Origin: Charina bottae
Taxonomy: Eukaryota > Chordata > Lepidosauria > Squamata > Charinaidae
Assembly: GCA_023362775.1 (NCBI GenBank)
Contig: JALMGJ010000151.1
Location: 1-64,000 of the forward strand
Direction: 5' to 3'
DNA length: 64,000 nucleotides
Shown: positions 36,772 through 48,647 of the stretch, piece by piece
Layout of the letters: each line of letters starts with the position of its first letter
How positions within the stretch are numbered: the first letter of the stretch is position 1
Notes under the pieces: model-generated
Databases searched by the model: none
What the model was told of the DNA's origin: nothing
What the model saw: the letters and a program-made list of their open reading frames with translations, nothing else
Made by a program: the position numbers and the translations under genes

Positions 36772-39740
36772 CTTAGAGGCACTTTTGGATGCTTGATTTG
36801 GGACGGCAAAATTTTTGGCCCAAAAATCCAAAAATTCCTGACCGCGGAGTCAGGAAAACCTCACGGGATGTGCGGGACGGAATCAGGTCAAATTGAAAAA
36901 CGAAGTCTGCCATGAGATTCGGGGTTAAATTTAAGGCTTAGAGGCACTTTTGGATGCTTGATTTGGGACGGCAAAATTTTTGGCCCAAAAATCCAAAAAT
37001 TCCTGACCGCGGAGTCAGGAAAACCTCCCGGGATGGGCCGGACGGAATCAGGTCAAATTGAAAAACGAAGTCCGCCATGAGATTCGGGGTTGAATTTAAG
37101 GCTTAGAGGCACTTTTGGATGCTTGATTTTGGACGGCATAATTTTTGGCCCAAAAATCCAAAAATTCCTGACCGCGGAGTCAGGAAAACCTCCCGGGATG
37201 GGCCGGACGGAATCAGGTCAAATTGAAAAACGAAGTCCGCCATGAGATTCGGGGTTGAATTTAAGGCTTAGAGGCACTTTTGGATGCTTGATTTGGGACG
37301 GCAAAATTTTTGGCCCAAAAATCCAAAAATTCCTGACCGCGGAGTCAGGAAAACCTCCCGGGGTGGGCCGGACGGAATCAGGTCAAATTGAAAAACGAAG
37401 TCTGCCATGAGATTCGGGGTTGAATTTAAGGCTTAGAGGCACTTTTGGATGCTTGATTTGGGACGGCATAATTTTTGGCCCAAAAATCCAAAAATTCCTG
37501 ACCGCGGAGTCAGGAAAACCTCCCAGGATGGGCCGGACGGAATCAGGTCAAATTGAAAAACGAAGTCCGCCATGAGATTCGGGGTTGAATTTAAGGCTTA
37601 GAGGCACTTTTGGATGCTTGATTTGGGACGGCAAAATTTTTGGCCAAAAATCCAAAAATTCCTGACCGCGGAGTCAGGAAAACCTCCTGGGATGGGCCGG
37701 ACAGAATCAGGTCAAATTGAAAAACGAAGTCCGCCATGAGATTCGGGGTTGAATTTAAGGCTTAGAGGCACTTTTGGATGCTTGATTTGGGACGGCAAAA
37801 TTTTTGACCCAAAAATCCAAAAATTCCTGACCGCGGAGTCAGGAAAACCTCCCGGGATGGGCCGGACGGAATCAGGTCAAATTGAAAAACGAAGTCCGCC
37901 ATGAGATTCGGGGTTGAATTTAAGGCTTAGAGGCACTTTTGGATGCTTGATTTGGGACGGCAAAATTTTTGGCCCAAAAATCCAAAAATTCCTGACCGCG
38001 GAGTAAGGAAAACCTCCCGGGATGTGCGGGACAGAATCAGGTCAAATTGAAAAACGAAGTCTGCCATGAGATTCGGGGTTGAATTTAAGGCTTAGAGGCA
38101 CTTTTGGATGCTTGATTTGGGACGGCAAAATTTTTGGCCCAAAAATCCAAAAATTCCTGACCGCGGAGTCAGGAAAACCTCCCGGGATGGGCCGGACGGA
38201 ATCAGGTCAAATTGAAAAACGAAGTCCGCCATGAGATTCGGGGTTGAATTTAAGGCTTAGAGGCACTTTTGGATGCTTGATTTTGGACGGCATAATTTTT
38301 GGCCCAAAAATCCAAAAATTCCTGACCGCGGAGTTAGGAAAACCTCCCGGGATGGGCCGGACGGAATCAGGTCAAATTGAAAAACGAAGTCCGCCATGAG
38401 ATTCGGGGTTGAATTTAAGGCTTAGAGGCACTTTTGGATGCTTGATTTGGGACGGCAAAATTTTTGGCCCAAAAATCCAAAAATTCCTGACCGCGGAGTC
38501 AGGAAAACCTCCCGGGATGGGCGGGACGGAATCAGGTCAAATTGAAAAACGAAGTCTGCCATGAGATTCGGGGTTGAATTTAAGGCTTAGAGGCACTTTT
38601 GGATGCTTGATTTGGGACGGCAAAATTTTTGGCCCAAAAATCCAAAAATTCCTGACCGCGGAGTCAGGAAAACCTCCCGGGATGGGCGGGACGGAATCAG
38701 GTCAAATTGAAAAACGAAGTCCGCCATGAGATTCGGGGTTGAATTGAAGGCTTAGAGGCACTTTTGGATGCTTGATTTGGGACGGCAAAATTTTTGGCCC
38801 AAAAATCCAAAAATTCCTGACCGCGGAGTCAGGAAAACCTCCCGGGATGGGCCGGACGGAATCAGGTCAAATTGAAAAACGAAGTCCGCCATGAGATTCG
38901 GGGTTGAATTTAAGGCTTAGAGGCACTTTTGGATGCTTGATTTGGGACGGCATAATTTTTGGCCCAAAAATCCAAAAATTCCTGACCGCGGAGTCAGGAA
39001 AACCTCTTGGGATGGGCCGGACGGAATCAGGTCAAATTGAAAAACGAAGTCCGCCATGAGATTCGGGGTTGAATTTAAGGCTTAGAGGCACTTTTGGATG
39101 CTTGATTTGGGACGGCAAAATTTTTGGCCCAAAAATCCAAAAATTCCTGACCGCGGAGTCAGGAAAACCTCCCGGGATGGGCGGGACGGAATCAGGTCAA
39201 ATTGAAAAACGAAGTCTGCCATGAGATTCGGGGTTGAATTTAAGGCTTAGAGGCACTTTTGGATGCTTGATTTGGGACGGCAAAATTTTTGGCCCAAAAA
39301 TCCAAAAATTCCTGACCGCGGAGTCAGGAAAACCTCCCGGGATGTGCGGGACGGAATCAGGTCAAATTGAAAAACGAAGTCTGCCATGAGATTCGGGGTT
39401 GAATTTAAGGCTTAGAGGCACTTTTGGATGCTTGATTTGGGACGGCAAAATTTTTGGCCCAAAAATCCAAAAATTCCTGACCGCGGAGTCAGGAAAACCT
39501 CCCGGGATGGGCCGGACGGAATCAGGTCAAATTGAAAAACGAAGTCCGCCATGAGATTCGGGGTTGAATTGAAGGCTTAGAGGCACTTTTGGATGCTTGA
39601 TTTGGGACGGCAAAATTTTTGGCCCAAAAATACAAAAATTCCTGACCGCGGAGTAAGGAAAACCTCCCGGGATGGGCCGGACGGAATCAGGTCAAATAGA
39701 AAAACGAAGTCCGCCATGAGATTCGGGGTTGAATTTAAGG
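36772..39740 (+). repeat. 18-mer HOR, 2969 bp, copy 1
   Basis: Eighteen monomers including one of 164 bp, repeated in tandem at +2969 bp. Shared marks are CTCACGGGATGTGCGGG (near 36860), GGTTAAATTT, the C-deletion monomer at 37597, GTAAGG with TGTGCGGGACAG (near 38015), GTTAGG (near 38332), CCTCTTGGG (near 39003) and AAATACAAAA (near 39629). The first part, up to about 37.9 kb, resembles copy 2 of the 21-mer at an offset of 2144 bp, so this HOR was built by an unequal exchange within the 21-mer array. Confidence 0.88.
37597..37760 (+). repeat. 164-bp monomer, 1-base deletion in A/T dyad (copy 3)
   Basis: Same missing C and linked CCTGGG and CGGACAGAATC marks as at 31989 and 35453. It lies 2144 bp after copy 2 and shares the same flanking monomer order for at least 737 bp upstream, back to the CTCACGGG landmark. 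Confidence 0.93.
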
Positions 39741-42709
39741 CTTAGAGGCACTTTTGGATGCTTGATTTGGGACGGCAAAATTTTTGGCCCAAAAATCCAA
39801 AAATTCCTGACCGCGGAGTCAGGAAAACCTCACGGGATGTGCGGGACGGAATCAGGTCAAATTGAAAAACGAAGTCTGCCATGAGATTCGGGGTTAAATT
39901 TAAGGCTTAGAGGCACTTTTGGATGCTTGATTTGGGACGGCAAAATTTTTGGCCCAAAAATCCAAAAATTCCTGACCGCGGAGTCAGGAAAACCTCCCGG
40001 GATGGGCCGGACGGAATCAGGTCAAATTGAAAAACGAAGTCCGCCATGAGATTCGGGGTTGAATTTAAGGCTTAGAGGCACTTTTGGATGCTTGATTTTG
40101 GACGGCATAATTTTTGGCCCAAAAATCCAAAAATTCCTGACCGCGGAGTCAGGAAAACCTCCCGGGATGGGCCGGACGGAATCAGGTCAAATTGAAAAAC
40201 GAAGTCCGCCATGAGATTCGGGGTTGAATTTAAGGCTTAGAGGCACTTTTGGATGCTTGATTTGGGACGGCAAAATTTTTGGCCCAAAAATCCAAAAATT
40301 CCTGACCGCGGAGTCAGGAAAACCTCCCGGGGTGGGCCGGACGGAATCAGGTCAAATTGAAAAACGAAGTCTGCCATGAGATTCGGGGTTGAATTTAAGG
40401 CTTAGAGGCACTTTTGGATGCTTGATTTGGGACGGCATAATTTTTGGCCCAAAAATCCAAAAATTCCTGACCGCGGAGTCAGGAAAACCTCCCAGGATGG
40501 GCCGGACGGAATCAGGTCAAATTGAAAAACGAAGTCCGCCATGAGATTCGGGGTTGAATTTAAGGCTTAGAGGCACTTTTGGATGCTTGATTTGGGACGG
40601 CAAAATTTTTGGCCAAAAATCCAAAAATTCCTGACCGCGGAGTCAGGAAAACCTCCTGGGATGGGCCGGACAGAATCAGGTCAAATTGAAAAACGAAGTC
40701 CGCCATGAGATTCGGGGTTGAATTTAAGGCTTAGAGGCACTTTTGGATGCTTGATTTGGGACGGCAAAATTTTTGACCCAAAAATCCAAAAATTCCTGAC
40801 CGCGGAGTCAGGAAAACCTCCCGGGATGGGCCGGACGGAATCAGGTCAAATTGAAAAACGAAGTCCGCCATGAGATTCGGGGTTGAATTTAAGGCTTAGA
40901 GGCACTTTTGGATGCTTGATTTGGGACGGCAAAATTTTTGGCCCAAAAATCCAAAAATTCCTGACCGCGGAGTAAGGAAAACCTCCCGGGATGTGCGGGA
41001 CAGAATCAGGTCAAATTGAAAAACGAAGTCTGCCATGAGATTCGGGGTTGAATTTAAGGCTTAGAGGCACTTTTGGATGCTTGATTTGGGACGGCAAAAT
41101 TTTTGGCCCAAAAATCCAAAAATTCCTGACCGCGGAGTCAGGAAAACCTCCCGGGATGGGCCGGACGGAATCAGGTCAAATTGAAAAACGAAGTCCGCCA
41201 TGAGATTCGGGGTTGAATTTAAGGCTTAGAGGCACTTTTGGATGCTTGATTTTGGACGGCATAATTTTTGGCCCAAAAATCCAAAAATTCCTGACCGCGG
41301 AGTTAGGAAAACCTCCCGGGATGGGCCGGACGGAATCAGGTCAAATTGAAAAACGAAGTCCGCCATGAGATTCGGGGTTGAATTTAAGGCTTAGAGGCAC
41401 TTTTGGATGCTTGATTTGGGACGGCAAAATTTTTGGCCCAAAAATCCAAAAATTCCTGACCGCGGAGTCAGGAAAACCTCCCGGGATGGGCGGGACGGAA
41501 TCAGGTCAAATTGAAAAACGAAGTCTGCCATGAGATTCGGGGTTGAATTTAAGGCTTAGAGGCACTTTTGGATGCTTGATTTGGGACGGCAAAATTTTTG
41601 GCCCAAAAATCCAAAAATTCCTGACCGCGGAGTCAGGAAAACCTCCCGGGATGGGCGGGACGGAATCAGGTCAAATTGAAAAACGAAGTCCGCCATGAGA
41701 TTCGGGGTTGAATTGAAGGCTTAGAGGCACTTTTGGATGCTTGATTTGGGACGGCAAAATTTTTGGCCCAAAAATCCAAAAATTCCTGACCGCGGAGTCA
41801 GGAAAACCTCCCGGGATGGGCCGGACGGAATCAGGTCAAATTGAAAAACGAAGTCCGCCATGAGATTCGGGGTTGAATTTAAGGCTTAGAGGCACTTTTG
41901 GATGCTTGATTTGGGACGGCATAATTTTTGGCCCAAAAATCCAAAAATTCCTGACCGCGGAGTCAGGAAAACCTCTTGGGATGGGCCGGACGGAATCAGG
42001 TCAAATTGAAAAACGAAGTCCGCCATGAGATTCGGGGTTGAATTTAAGGCTTAGAGGCACTTTTGGATGCTTGATTTGGGACGGCAAAATTTTTGGCCCA
42101 AAAATCCAAAAATTCCTGACCGCGGAGTCAGGAAAACCTCCCGGGATGGGCGGGACGGAATCAGGTCAAATTGAAAAACGAAGTCTGCCATGAGATTCGG
42201 GGTTGAATTTAAGGCTTAGAGGCACTTTTGGATGCTTGATTTGGGACGGCAAAATTTTTGGCCCAAAAATCCAAAAATTCCTGACCGCGGAGTCAGGAAA
42301 ACCTCCCGGGATGTGCGGGACGGAATCAGGTCAAATTGAAAAACGAAGTCTGCCATGAGATTCGGGGTTGAATTTAAGGCTTAGAGGCACTTTTGGATGC
42401 TTGATTTGGGACGGCAAAATTTTTGGCCCAAAAATCCAAAAATTCCTGACCGCGGAGTCAGGAAAACCTCCCGGGATGGGCCGGACGGAATCAGGTCAAA
42501 TTGAAAAACGAAGTCCGCCATGAGATTCGGGGTTGAATTGAAGGCTTAGAGGCACTTTTGGATGCTTGATTTGGGACGGCAAAATTTTTGGCCCAAAAAT
42601 ACAAAAATTCCTGACCGCGGAGTCAGGAAAACCTCCCGGGATGTGCGGGACGGAATCAGGTCAAATTGAAAAACGAAGTCTGCCATGAGATTCGGGGTTG
42701 AATTTAAGG
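39741..42709 (+). repeat. 18-mer HOR, 2969 bp, copy 2
   Basis: Tandem copy of 36772-39740 with all listed landmarks at +2969 bp. The last monomer (42545) keeps AAATACAAAA but has GTCAGG and TGTGCGGG where copy 1 has GTAAGG and CAAATAG, so it is recombinant at the copy boundary. It overlaps the start of the 13-mer duplication. Confidence 0.88.
40566..40729 (+). repeat. 164-bp monomer, 1-base deletion in A/T dyad (copy 4)
   Basis: Fourth occurrence of the C-deletion monomer, 2969 bp after copy 3, as expected from the 18-mer duplication. The distance to the upstream CTCACGGG landmark is again 737 bp. Confidence 0.93.
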
Positions 42710-43698
42710 CTTAGAGGCACTTTTGGATGCTTGATTTGGGACGGCAAAATTTTTGGCCCAAAAATCCAAAAATTCCTGACCGCGGAGTTAGGAAAACCTC
42801 CCGGGATGCGCCGGACGGAATCAGGTCAAATTGAAAAACGAAGTCCGCCATGAGATTCGGGGTTGAATTTAAGGCTTAGAGGCACTTTTGGATGCTTGAT
42901 TTTGGACGGCATAATTTTTGGCCCAAAAATCCAAAAATTCCTGACCGAGGAGTCAGGAAAACCTCCCGGGATGGGCCGGACGGAATCAGGTCAAATTGAA
43001 AAACGAAGTCTGCCATGAGATTCGGGGTTGAATTTAAGGCTTAGAGGCACTTTTGGATGCTTGATTTGGGACGGCAAAATTTTTGGCCCAAAAATCCAAA
43101 AATTCCTGACCGCGGAGTCAGGAAAACCTCCCGGGATGGGCGGGACGGAATCAGGTCAAATTGAAAAACGAAGTCCGCCATGAGATTCGGGGTTGAATTG
43201 AAGGTTTGAGGCACTTTTGGATGCTTGATTTGGGACGGCAAAATTTTTGGCCCAAAAATCCAAAAATTCCTGACCGCGGAGTCAGGAAAACCTCCCGGGA
43301 TGGGCCGGACGGAATCAGGTCAAATTGAAAAACGAAGTCCGCCATGAGATTCGGGGTTGAATTTAAGGCTTAGAGGCACTTTTGGATGCTTGATTTGGGA
43401 CGGCATAATTTTTGGCCCAAAAATCCAAAAATTCCTGACCGCAGAGACAGGAAAACCTCTCGGGATGGGCGGGACGGAATCAGGTCAAATTGAAAAACGA
43501 AGTCTGCCATGAGATTCGGGGTTGAATTTAAGGCTTAGAGGCACTTTTGGATGCTTGATTTGGGACGGCAAAATTTTTGGCCCAAAAATCCAAAAATTCC
43601 TGACCGCGGAGTCAGGAAAACCTCCCGGGATGTGCGGGACGGAATCAGGTCAAATTGAAAAACGAAGTCTGCCATGAGATTCGGGGTTGAATTTAAGG
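41555..43698 (+). repeat. 13-mer HOR, 2144 bp, copy 1
   Basis: Thirteen monomers including one of 164 bp. At +2144 bp the same marks return: CCTCTTGGG (41972), AAATACAAAA (42598), GTTAGG with GATGCGCCGG, CCGAGGAGTC, AAGGTTTGAGG (43205) and CAGAGACAGG with CTCTCGGG (about 43441). It begins inside copy 2 of the 18-mer, so the 13-mer duplication came later than the 18-mer. Confidence 0.88.
43205..43368 (+). repeat. 164-bp monomer, start variant TTTGAGG (copy 1)
   Basis: Reads GAAGGTTTGAGGCAC where consensus has GAAGGCTTAGAGGCAC, a 1-base deletion plus a substitution at the monomer start. It shifts the phase by one base and accounts for the longer open frames on the minus strand here, which are not genes. 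Confidence 0.92.
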
Positions 43699-45842
43699 CT
43701 TAGAGGCACTTTTGGATGCTTGATTTGGGACGGCAAAATTTTTGGCCCAAAAATCCAAAAATTCCTGACCGCGGAGTCAGGAAAACCTCCCGGGATGGGC
43801 GGGACGGAATCAGGTCAAATTGAAAAACGAAGTCCGCCATGAGATTCGGGGTTGAATTGAAGGCTTAGAGGCACTTTTGGATGCTTGATTTGGGACGGCA
43901 AAATTTTTGGCCCAAAAATCCAAAAATTCCTGACCGCGGAGTCAGGAAAACCTCCCGGGATGGGCCGGACGGAATCAGGTCAAATTGAAAAACGAAGTCC
44001 GCCATGAGATTCGGGGTTGAATTTAAGGCTTAGAGGCACTTTTGGATGCTTGATTTGGGACGGCATAATTTTTGGCCCAAAAATCCAAAAATTCCTGACC
44101 GCGGAGTCAGGAAAACCTCTTGGGATGGGCCGGACGGAATCAGGTCAAATTGAAAAACGAAGTCCGCCATGAGATTCGGGGTTGAATTTAAGGCTTAGAG
44201 GCACTTTTGGATGCTTGATTTGGGACGGCAAAATTTTTGGCCCAAAAATCCAAAAATTCCTGACCGCGGAGTCAGGAAAACCTCCCGGGATGGGCGGGAC
44301 GGAATCAGGTCAAATTGAAAAACGAAGTCTGCCATGAGATTCGGGGTTGAATTTAAGGCTTAGAGGCACTTTTGGATGCTTGATTTGGGACGGCAAAATT
44401 TTTGGCCCAAAAATCCAAAAATTCCTGACCGCGGAGTCAGGAAAACCTCCCGGGATGTGCGGGACGGAATCAGGTCAAATTGAAAAACGAAGTCTGCCAT
44501 GAGATTCGGGGTTGAATTTAAGGCTTAGAGGCACTTTTGGATGCTTGATTTGGGACGGCAAAATTTTTGGCCCAAAAATCCAAAAATTCCTGACCGCGGA
44601 GTCAGGAAAACCTCCCGGGATGGGCCGGACGGAATCAGGTCAAATTGAAAAACGAAGTCCGCCATGAGATTCGGGGTTGAATTGAAGGCTTAGAGGCACT
44701 TTTGGATGCTTGATTTGGGACGGCAAAATTTTTGGCCCAAAAATACAAAAATTCCTGACCGCGGAGTCAGGAAAACCTCCCGGGATGTGCGGGACGGAAT
44801 CAGGTCAAATTGAAAAACGAAGTCTGCCATGAGATTCGGGGTTGAATTTAAGGCTTAGAGGCACTTTTGGATGCTTGATTTGGGACGGCAAAATTTTTGG
44901 CCCAAAAATCCAAAAATTCCTGACCGCGGAGTTAGGAAAACCTCCCGGGATGCGCCGGACGGAATCAGGTCAAATTGAAAAACGAAGTCCGCCATGAGAT
45001 TCGGGGTTGAATTTAAGGCTTAGAGGCACTTTTGGATGCTTGATTTTGGACGGCATAATTTTTGGCCCAAAAATCCAAAAATTCCTGACCGAGGAGTCAG
45101 GAAAACCTCCCGGGATGGGCCGGACGGAATCAGGTCAAATTGAAAAACGAAGTCTGCCATGAGATTCGGGGTTGAATTTAAGGCTTAGAGGCACTTTTGG
45201 ATGCTTGATTTGGGACGGCAAAATTTTTGGCCCAAAAATCCAAAAATTCCTGACCGCGGAGTCAGGAAAACCTCCCGGGATGGGCGGGACGGAATCAGGT
45301 CAAATTGAAAAACGAAGTCCGCCATGAGATTCGGGGTTGAATTGAAGGTTTGAGGCACTTTTGGATGCTTGATTTGGGACGGCAAAATTTTTGGCCCAAA
45401 AATCCAAAAATTCCTGACCGCGGAGTCAGGAAAACCTCCCGGGATGGGCCGGACGGAATCAGGTCAAATTGAAAAACGAAGTCCGCCATGAGATTCGGGG
45501 TTGAATTTAAGGCTTAGAGGCACTTTTGGATGCTTGATTTGGGACGGCATAATTTTTGGCCCAAAAATCCAAAAATTCCTGACCGCAGAGACAGGAAAAC
45601 CTCTCGGGATGGGCGGGACGGAATCAGGTCAAATTGAAAAACGAAGTCTGCCATGAGATTCGGGGTTGAATTTAAGGCTTAGAGGCACTTTTGGATGCTT
45701 GATTTGGGACGGCAAAATTTTTGGCCCAAAAATCCAAAAATTCCTGACCGCGGAGTCAGGAAAACCTCCCGGGATGTGCGGGACGGAATCAGGTCAAATT
45801 GAAAAACGAAGTCTGCCATGAGATTCGGGGTTGAATTTAAGG
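43699..45842 (+). repeat. 13-mer HOR, 2144 bp, copy 2
   Basis: Tandem copy of 41555-43698, abutting at a monomer boundary and sharing every landmark listed there, including the 1-base deletion monomer. Its last eight monomers (44524-45842) are in turn largely repeated at 45843-47162. Confidence 0.88.
45349..45512 (+). repeat. 164-bp monomer, start variant TTTGAGG (copy 2)
   Basis: Same deletion and flanks as 43205-43368, exactly 2144 bp downstream. The equivalent unit in the following partial copy (46668) has the ordinary GGCTTAGAGG, so the change was not passed on or was repaired by conversion. Confidence 0.92.
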
Positions 45843-48647
45843 CTTAGAGGCACTTTTGGATGCTTGATTTGGGACGGCAAAATTTTTGGCCCAAAAATCC
45901 AAAAATTCCTGACCGCGGAGTCAGGAAAACCTCCCGGGATGGGCCGGACGGAATCAGGTCAAATTGAAAAACGAAGTCCGCCATGAGATTCGGGGTTGAA
46001 TTGAAGGCTTAGAGGCACTTTTGGATGCTTGATTTGGGACGGCAAAATTTTTGGCCCAAAAATACAAAAATTCCTGACCGCGGAGTCAGGAAAACCTCCC
46101 GGGATGTGCGGGACGGAATCAGGTCAAATTGAAAAACGAAGTCTGCCATGAGATTCGGGGTTGAATTTAAGGCTTAGAGGCACTTTTGGATGCTTGATTT
46201 GGGACGGCAAAATTTTTGGCCCAAAAATCCAAAAATTCCTGACCGCGGAGTTAGGAAAACCTCCCGGGATGCGCCGGACGGAATCAGGTCAAATTGAAAA
46301 ACGAAGTCCGCCATGAGATTCGGGGTTGAATTTAAGGCTTAGAGGCACTTTTGGATGCTTGATTTTGGACGGCATAATTTTTGGCCCAAAAATCCAAAAA
46401 TTCCTGACCGAGGAGTCAGGAAAACCTCCCGGGATGGGCCGGACGGAATCAGGTCAAATTGAAAAACGAAGTCTGCCATGAGATTCGGGGTTGAATTTAA
46501 GGCTTAGAGGCACTTTTGGATGCTTGATTTGGGACGGCAAAATTTTTGGCCCAAAAATCCAAAAATTCCTGACCGCGGAGTCAGGAAAACCTCCCGGGAT
46601 GGGCGGGACGGAATCAGGTCAAATTGAAAAACGAAGTCCGCCATGAGATTCGGGGTTGAATTGAAGGCTTAGAGGCACTTTTGGATGCTTGATTTGGGAC
46701 GGCAAAATTTTTGGCCCAAAAATCCAAAAATTCCTGACCGCGGAGTCAGGAAAACCTCCCGGGATGGGCCGGACGGAATCAGGTCAAATTGAAAAACGAA
46801 GTCCGCCATGAGATTCGGGGTTGAATTTAAGGCTTAGAGGCACTTTTGGATGCTTGATTTGGGACGGCATAATTTTTGGCCCAAAAATCCAAAAATTCCT
46901 GACCGCAGAGACAGGAAAACCTCTCGGGATGGGCGGGACGGAATCAGGTCAAATTGAAAAACGAAGTCTGCCATGAGATTCGGGGTTGAATTTAAGGCTT
47001 AGAGGCACTTTTGGATGCTTGATTTGGGACGGCAAAATTTTTGGCCCAAAAATCCAAAAATTCCTGACCGCGGAGTCAGGAAAACCTCCCGGGATGGGCC
47101 GGACGGAATCAGGTCAAATTGAAAAACGAAGTCCGCCATGAGATTCGGGGTTGAATTTAAGGCTTAGAGGCACTTTTGGATGCTTGATTTGGGACGGCAT
47201 AATTTTTGGCCCAAAAATCCAAAAATTCCTGACCGCGGAGACAGGAAAACCTCTCGGGATGGGCCGGACGGAATCAGGTCAAATTGAAAAACGAAGTCTG
47301 CCATGAGATTCGGGGTTGAATTTAAGGCTTAGAGGCACTTTTGGATGCTTGATTTGGGACGGCAAAATTTTTGGCCCAAAAATCCAAAAATTCCTGACCG
47401 CGGAGTCAGGAAAACCTCCTGGGATGGGCCGGACGGAATCAGGTCAAATTGAAAAACGAAGTCCGCCATGAGATTCGGGGTTGAATTTAAGGCTTAGAGG
47501 CACTTTTGGATGCTTGATTTGGGACGGCAAAATTTTTGGCCCAAAAATCCAAAAATTCCTGACCGCGGAGTCAGGAAAACCTCCCGGGATGGGCCGGACG
47601 GAATCAGGTCAAATTGAAAAACGAAGTCTGCCATGAGATTCGGGGTTGAATTTAAGGCTTAGAGGCACTTTTGGATGCTTGATTTGGGACGGCAAAATTT
47701 TTGGCCCAAAAATCCAAAAATTCCTGACCGCGGAGTCAGGAAAACCTCCCGGGATGGGCCGGACGGAATCAGGTCAAATTGAAAAACGAAGTCCGCCATG
47801 AGATTCGGGGTTGAATTTAAGGCTTAGAGGCACTTTTGGATGCTTGATTTGGGACGGCATAATTTTTGGCCCAAAAATCCAAAAATTCCTGACCGCGGAG
47901 TCAGGAAAACCTCTTGGGATGGGCCGGACGGAATCAGGTCAAATTGAAAAACGAAGTCCGCCATGAGATTCGGGGTTGAATTTAAGGCTTAGAGGCACTT
48001 TTGGATGCTTGATTTGGGACGGCAAAATTTTTGGCCCAAAAATCCAAAAATTCCTGACCGCGGAGTCAGGAAAACCTCCCGGGATGGGCGGGACGGAATC
48101 AGGTCAAATTGAAAAACGAAGTCTGCCATGAGATTCGGGGTTGAATTTAAGGCTTAGAGGCACTTTTGGATGCTTGATTTGGGACGGCAAAATTTTTGGC
48201 CCAAAAATCCAAAAATTCCTGACCGCGGAGTCAGGAAAACCTCCCGGGATGGGCCGGACGGAATCAGGTCAAATTGAAAAACGAAGTCCGCCATGAGATT
48301 CGGGGTTGAATTTAAGGCTTAGAGGCACTTTTGGATGCTTGATTTGGGACGGCAAAATTTTTGGCCCAAAAATCCAAAAATTCCTGACCGTGGAGTCAGG
48401 AAAACCTCCCGGGATGGGCCGGACGGAATCAGGTCAAATTGAAAAACGAAGTCCGCCATGAGATTCGGGGTTGAATTTAAGGCTTAGAGGCACTTTTGGA
48501 TGCTTGATTTTGGACGGCATAATTTTTGGCCCAAAAATCCAAAAATTCCTGACCGCGGAGTCAGGAAAACCTCCCGGGATGGGCCGGACGGAATCAGGTC
48601 AAATTGAAAAACGAAGTCCGCCATGAGATTCGGGGTTGAATTTAAGG
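45843..48647 (+). repeat. Octamer partial copy then mosaic monomers
   Basis: The first seven monomers (45843-46997) match 44524 onward at an offset of 1319 to 1320 bp, sharing AAATACAAAA (46063 region), GTTAGG with GATGCGCCGG, CCGAGGAGTC and CAGAGACAGG with CTCTCGGG. From 46998 to 48647 the ten monomers are near consensus in looser order, with further GAGACAGG (47228 region) and CCTCTTGGG (47911 region) units. No gene is present. Confidence 0.78.

Noticed and set aside
43041..43345. Overlapping minus-strand open frames of 64-66 codons, with twins at 45185-45489
   Set aside because: They arise from the 1-base deletion in the TTTGAGG monomer, which joins two frames of the repeat. There is no codon bias or domain, and the copies follow the 2144-bp duplication.
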